From Fimbriimonadales bacterium (GTDB taxonomy: Bacteria > Armatimonadota > Fimbriimonadia > Fimbriimonadales > GBS-DC), in contig JANXCK010000164.1 of the NCBI GenBank assembly GCA_025060055.1, positions 1-9,250 on the forward strand: 9,250 bases of DNA, read 5' to 3'. The notes below the pieces were generated by a model. That model saw nothing but the letters and a program-made list of their open reading frames with translations. It did not search any database and had not been told where the DNA came from. Position numbers and translations under genes: made by a program. Position 1 is the first letter of the stretch. Every line of letters begins with the position of its first letter. This document shows positions 6,155-9,250 of this stretch, in pieces.

Positions 6155-6486
6155 TACTAATCGGGGTTTCAAGTGCTACAGTACCCTCACCCCCTGACCG
6201 CCCTCTTCCAGAGGGCGAGGGAGAACTCGGCCCCCCTCTCCTCGCGGGAGAGGGGTTGGGGGTGAGGGTCAAAAAGAGAGCTTTTAACTTTTGAGGGACA
6301 TACCAATCGGGGTTTCGAGCGTCGTTATGCCCTCATCCCCAGCCCCTCTCCCGCGTCGCGGGAGAGGAGAACCGTTATGGAGTAAGGGCGAGGTCACCTC
6401 GACCGTACACTCCCCCCTCTCACGCGGTGGGAGAGAGGGCAAGAGGTTGAGGGCACAACGACGCTTGGAAATCCCGATTACTATTA
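6152..6486. repeat. Nested inverted-repeat, hairpin-rich intergenic element (MITE-like)
   Basis: This fills the 350-bp gap between the biotin ligase and the glycosidase; no convincing gene lies in it. The ends are imperfect inverted repeats: TAATACTAATCGGGGTTTC at 6152-6170 matches the reverse complement of the right end up to 6486 (TAATAGTAATCGGGATTTC). The AATCGGGGTTTC end recurs in direct orientation at 6305. Inside are many hairpins: 6199-6217 (CGCCCTCT/AGAGGGCG), 6233-6255 (CCCCTCTCC/GGAGAGGGG), 6345-6367 (CCTCTCCCGC/GCGGGAGAGG) and a CGAGGT-C-ACCTCG palindrome at 6389-6401. ACCCTCACCCCC at 6183-6194 pairs with GGGGGTGAGGGT at 6258-6269. The look is that of a non-mobile or borrowed-transposase miniature element, or a compound of two. 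No transposase is present. Confidence 0.75.
6305..6479. mobile_element. Inner 175-bp miniature inverted-repeat element
   Basis: The left end begins AATCGGGGTTTC-GAGCGTCG and continues to GCCCTCA (about 6333). The right end is its near-perfect inverse, TGAGGGC at 6448-6454 through to CCCGATT at 6479. The inverted repeats are ~33 bp with few differences, better matched than those of the outer element. Size, long terminal repeats and absence of coding capacity fit a MITE. I see no clear target-site duplication beside the ends, so mobility is inferred. Confidence 0.55.
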
Positions 6487-6494
6487 GGTAAATT
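6465..6494 (+). promoter_or_regulatory. Possible weak promoter at the right end of the repeat, facing the GH116 gene
   Basis: TTGGAA (6465-6470, inside the terminal repeat) and TAAATT (6489-6494, just outside it) are 18 bp apart. Transcription would begin at or next to the ATG at 6505, which has no good ribosome site. The matches are modest, so this is a suggestion only. Confidence 0.22.
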
Positions 6495-6504
6495 TGCACA
6501 CGAA

Positions 6505-8760
6505 ATGGACACTCCGAACGGTTCCACTCGGATGCCCATCGTGGCGCGTTATGCGGCGGAGCAGGTGCGGGCGATTGCAATGCCAGTGGGCGGGATCGGC
6601 ACAGGGTGCTTTGCGCTGGGCGGCGACGGCGCACTGCTGGACTGGCAGCTAATGAGCCGTCCCCATCGGGGCTGGCGACCGCCCTATGCTCACATGCTCT
6701 TGCGCGTGCAGCCTGCGGGCATGCCGCCATCTTTACGCGTGCTGGAGAGCCTTCATCGTCTTCAACTCGATGCCGATCACGGCGCTGCGGGCGCGCTCGC
6801 AGGGATACCCCGTATGCAACCGCTGGGGTTTGAGGCTGCCTACCCGTTCGGACGCGCCCTGCTGCACGACCCGACGCTGCCTCTGCGCGTTGCGATTGAG
6901 GCGTTCAACCCACTCATCCCCGAAGCCACCGACGATTCGAGCCTGCCGTTTGGCTTGCTGCAAGTGGTGCTGACAAACCTGTCGGAGACGCCGATGGAGG
7001 CGACGCTGGCGTTTGTGCTGAGCAACTTCATCGGCGACGACGGTGTGCAGCGCGATGGGCGTGGCAATCTCGTGGAGTTCGCCACCGCGCACGGCTGGCG
7101 TGGGGTGCTGATGCGCAAGGCGTCTGCTCAGCGCAGTCCTCGCTGGGGTGAGATTGCGCTGCTATGCGACGACTCGAACGCAGTGGCGGCGCGTCGCTGG
7201 GCATTTGAAGAACGCCGCGCGTGGGGTGGCGACCTGCTTGCGCTCATCGATACCCTCTTGCAACAGGGCGTGCTGCTTGACGCCGCGCCAGAACAGCCTT
7301 GCCCGCCCAGCGACGAGCGCAGCTGGCGCAGTTCGGTCTGCACCCGCCTACACCTGCCCCCCAACGGCGAGGCAACGGCGCGCTTCCTGCTCGCCTGGTG
7401 GTTCCCCTATCGCGACCTGCGCGAAATCGGCTGGTTCCAAGGCGAGGCGGATGGCGATTCAATAGTGCGCAACTATTATGCGACGCGCTTTGCAGGGGCA
7501 CTCCAAGTCGCTGAGCATGTCATCCCGCGCCTGCCCGAACTCTGGACGCGCACCGCGCAGTTCGTGCAGTCGGTTATTCAGGCGCACACGGCGCCGTTTG
7601 CCGAATCCGCGCTGAACTGCCTTGCGGTACTGCGCAGCCCGACCTGTTTTCGGCTGGAAGACGGCACTTTCTGCGGTTTCGAAGGCTGCAGTGCAACGAC
7701 AGGCTGCTGCCACGGTTCCTGCACCCATGTGTGGAACTACGAGCAGGCGACGCTCGCGCTGTTTCCCGATTTGCATCGCTCGATGCTCGAGGCGCACCTG
7801 CGCTACGGGCTGATGGACGACGGGGCGCAGCGGTTCCGCCTTGACCTACCGCTGGGTACGAACCAGCGGTCGCTCGCCGCCGCCGACGGACAGATGGGGC
7901 TTATCATGCGCGTGTACCAGCAATACCGACGCGATGGCGACCTGGACTGGCTGCGCCAGTTCTACCCGTGCGTCCAGCAGATGCTGGCGTTCGCGTGGCG
8001 CGAGGGCAGCTGGGACGCTGACCGCGACGGCGTGATGGAAAACGCGCAGCACAACACCTACGATATCGAGTTTTTCGGACCGAACCCGATGACAGGCGTG
8101 TGGTATCTGGCGGCGTTGCGAGCCGCAGCGGCGATGGCAGAGATAGTCGGCGACGCCGACTTCGCCGCCGAGTGCCATCGCCTCTCAGAGCAAGGCAGCG
8201 CATGGCTCGATACGCACCTGTTCAACGGCGAGTATTACGAGCAGCGCGTGCAAACGCCTGCCGCACCACCCCACCCCGCGACCTGCACGCTCAAGCCAAT
8301 TCCCGACACCCTGCCCTACCAAATGGGCAAGGGCTGCCTGATTGACCAGCTCACGGGGCAATACAAGGCGAACCGCGCCCAGTTAGGCGATCTGCTGCCG
8401 CGCGAGCATATCGTAGCAGCGTTGCGAGCCATCTACCGCTACAACTTCCTGCCACGCATGCATGAGCATTACAACAACCTGCGTGTGTACGCGACGGGCG
8501 ACGAGGCGGGCGTGGTGATTTGCACATACCCGCGCGGCGAGCGTCCCGAACAGCCCCCTGTCTACTGGGCAGAATGCTGGACAGGGCTGGAATACATGTT
8601 CGCACGGTTGCTGCTGGACTATGGCTTACGCGAGGAGGCGTTGCAAGTGGTGCGAGCCGTGCGCGCCCGCCACGACGGAACAAAGCGCAACCCCTTCAAC
8701 GAACCCGAATGTGGCAGCTACTATGTGCGCAGTATGGCAGCGTGGTCTCTGGTAGAGTAA
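6505..8760 (+). CDS. GH116 (DUF608) family beta-glycosidase/glucosylceramidase-like enzyme
   Basis: The protein has 751 residues. The N-terminal half opens with the family signature PVGGIGTGCFALGGDG (27-42), then a beta-rich domain to ~residue 340. The C-terminal half is the (alpha/alpha)6-barrel catalytic domain, with FEGC (392-395), GSCTHVWNYEQ (404-414), HNTYDIEFFGPN (516-527) and YWAECWTGLEY (687-697). Glu393 is the likely nucleophile and Asp520 (TYD) the likely acid/base; their spacing of 127 residues equals that of the two catalytic residues known in archaeal SSO1353. GH116 enzymes are retaining beta-glucosidases or xylosidases; human GBA2 splits glucosylceramide. The substrate here cannot be read from sequence. 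No signal peptide or membrane helix is seen, so it should be cytoplasmic. The start is uncertain: ATG 6505 has no good ribosome site, and ATG 6532 (Met10) would also keep the domain whole. No neighbouring gene for sugar uptake is seen. Confidence 0.93.
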   Translation: MDTPNGSTRMPIVARYAAEQVRAIAMPVGGIGTGCFALGGDGALLDWQLMSRPHRGWRPPYAHMLLRVQPAGMPPSLRVLESLHRLQLDADHGAAGALAGIPRMQPLGFEAAYPFGRALLHDPTLPLRVAIEAFNPLIPEATDDSSLPFGLLQVVLTNLSETPMEATLAFVLSNFIGDDGVQRDGRGNLVEFATAHGWRGVLMRKASAQRSPRWGEIALLCDDSNAVAARRWAFEERRAWGGDLLALIDTLLQQGVLLDAAPEQPCPPSDERSWRSSVCTRLHLPPNGEATARFLLAWWFPYRDLREIGWFQGEADGDSIVRNYYATRFAGALQVAEHVIPRLPELWTRTAQFVQSVIQAHTAPFAESALNCLAVLRSPTCFRLEDGTFCGFEGCSATTGCCHGSCTHVWNYEQATLALFPDLHRSMLEAHLRYGLMDDGAQRFRLDLPLGTNQRSLAAADGQMGLIMRVYQQYRRDGDLDWLRQFYPCVQQMLAFAWREGSWDADRDGVMENAQHNTYDIEFFGPNPMTGVWYLAALRAAAAMAEIVGDADFAAECHRLSEQGSAWLDTHLFNGEYYEQRVQTPAAPPHPATCTLKPIPDTLPYQMGKGCLIDQLTGQYKANRAQLGDLLPREHIVAALRAIYRYNFLPRMHEHYNNLRVYATGDEAGVVICTYPRGERPEQPPVYWAECWTGLEYMFARLLLDYGLREEALQVVRAVRARHDGTKRNPFNEPECGSYYVRSMAAWSLVE

Positions 8761-8817
8761 TCAATTCCGCGAGTGTGAAATCGTACCGAACTCAGTGCGA
8801 CAAACGCGGGCAGGTGG

Positions 8818-8848
8818 GTCTTCGCAGCGCGAAGGTACAATCGAAGAC
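8818..8848 (+). promoter_or_regulatory. Candidate promoter with flanking inverted repeat, before the last gene
   Basis: A -10-like TACAAT (8836-8841) is flanked by a perfect 7-bp inverted repeat, GTCTTCG (8818-8824) and CGAAGAC (8842-8848), 17 bp apart. An overlapping hairpin CTTCGC-AGC-GCGAAG occupies 8820-8834. The symmetry around the -10 box makes a repressor site plausible. No good -35 is seen. The assignment rests on position and symmetry only. Confidence 0.4.
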
Positions 8849-8869
8849 GAGCATTCGGAGGCAACTGCG

Positions 8870-9250
8870 ATGCTGGAATTCAGACAGATACAGATTAACC
8901 TGAACGCGCCTGTCGGGCCGCTGAACGATGTGCGGCGCGCGCGGATTATGGAAGCAGTTGGGGAGGGGTTCAATCCGCAGCCAGTGCCCATCGCGGGGGC
9001 GCTCGCGCTGGTGAACCCGATTGCCCGCGAGGCAATCTTTCTCAACGAGAGCCAGATCCAATACACCTGCGACGGCATGCCCCCGCAGTTCTCGCCTGCG
9101 CGGGTGGAGACGCTTCTGGGGGCAATCCGCGACACACTGCTACTGGACGACCGATTCCCGATGATTCTGCAAGTGATTGCCCACCAAGACGCGCACGGCT
9201 CGGCGTTCGAGAAGACCGTCGAGGCGTTCACGCCGATTCCACCAAATACG
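8870..9250 (+). CDS. Protein of unknown function (3' end outside window)
   Basis: The frame is open for 127 codons to the window edge. The start is well supported: GGAGG at 8857-8861 lies 8 nt before the ATG, and a candidate promoter precedes it. I do not recognise the family. The visible part has no signal peptide, no membrane helix and one cysteine (Cys67). It reads as a mixed alpha/beta soluble domain, with likely helices around RRARIMEAVGEGF (22-34) and ARVETLLGAIRDTLLL (77-92) and a likely strand at PMILQVIAHQ (97-106). Codon use looks like that of its neighbours. It lies 109 nt after the glycosidase stop and appears to be a separate unit. No function is proposed. Confidence 0.8.
   Translation, partial: MLEFRQIQINLNAPVGPLNDVRRARIMEAVGEGFNPQPVPIAGALALVNPIAREAIFLNESQIQYTCDGMPPQFSPARVETLLGAIRDTLLLDDRFPMILQVIAHQDAHGSAFEKTVEAFTPIPPNT

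Noticed and set aside
6284..6730. Minus-strand frame across the repeat and the start of the GH116 gene
   Set aside because: It is made of the repeat element and antisense GH116 sequence, with no ribosome site or domain.
8761..9231. Minus-strand 156-codon frame over the right edge
   Set aside because: It is opposite the plus-strand gene at 8870, which has a promoter candidate, a GGAGG and better amino acid composition; the minus frame is Ser/Arg-rich with no family signal.

Overview
This GC-rich window looks like chromosomal DNA of a member of Armatimonadota or a close relative. The main clue is the pilin-like gene at 2327. It joins an N-terminal prepilin cleavage/methylation helix (RGFTLIELL, followed by FPVFSQAREKGRQ) to a C-terminal H-X9-DG motif, a combination typical of Armatimonadota and Planctomycetota. 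The lineage call is inference; the window has no rRNA or other marker gene.

Layout. On the minus strand at the left edge (1-1478) is an AMP-forming acyl-CoA synthetase of the acetyl-CoA synthetase type, cut off by the window edge before its C-terminal domain. Upstream of it, on the same strand but behind a strong hairpin terminator (1616-1652), is a small secreted beta-barrel-like outer membrane protein (1676-2200). That gene diverges from the pilin-like gene (2327-3307) across a compact two-way promoter in which the two -10 boxes form a perfect inverted repeat. After the pilin comes a block of hairpin repeats (3332-3469): two tandem 56-bp units, each with two hairpins, plus a fifth hairpin. 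A probable two-gene operon follows: a three-helix membrane protein with a very long Gln-rich coiled coil (3552-5390) and, 8 nt later, a biotin-protein ligase without a DNA-binding domain (5399-6154). The 350-bp gap after it is almost entirely a nested, hairpin-rich inverted-repeat element (6152-6486). Then comes a complete GH116/DUF608 family glycoside hydrolase (6505-8760), and finally the start of an unrecognised gene that runs off the right edge (8870-9250).

Functionally this is a mixed set: acyl-CoA activation, biotin attachment (needed by acetyl-CoA carboxylase and related enzymes), cell envelope and surface proteins, and glycoside breakdown. I see no phage, CRISPR, transposase or defence genes, no tRNA or rRNA, and no clear new multi-gene system.

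The most interesting signals are these: a GGGTATA-type -10 motif recurring before most genes, with near-identical leaders at 3522 and 8836; candidate operator palindromes; the two hairpin-rich repeat regions; acyl-pocket substitutions in the synthetase that argue against acetate as substrate; and the internally duplicated coiled-coil protein.
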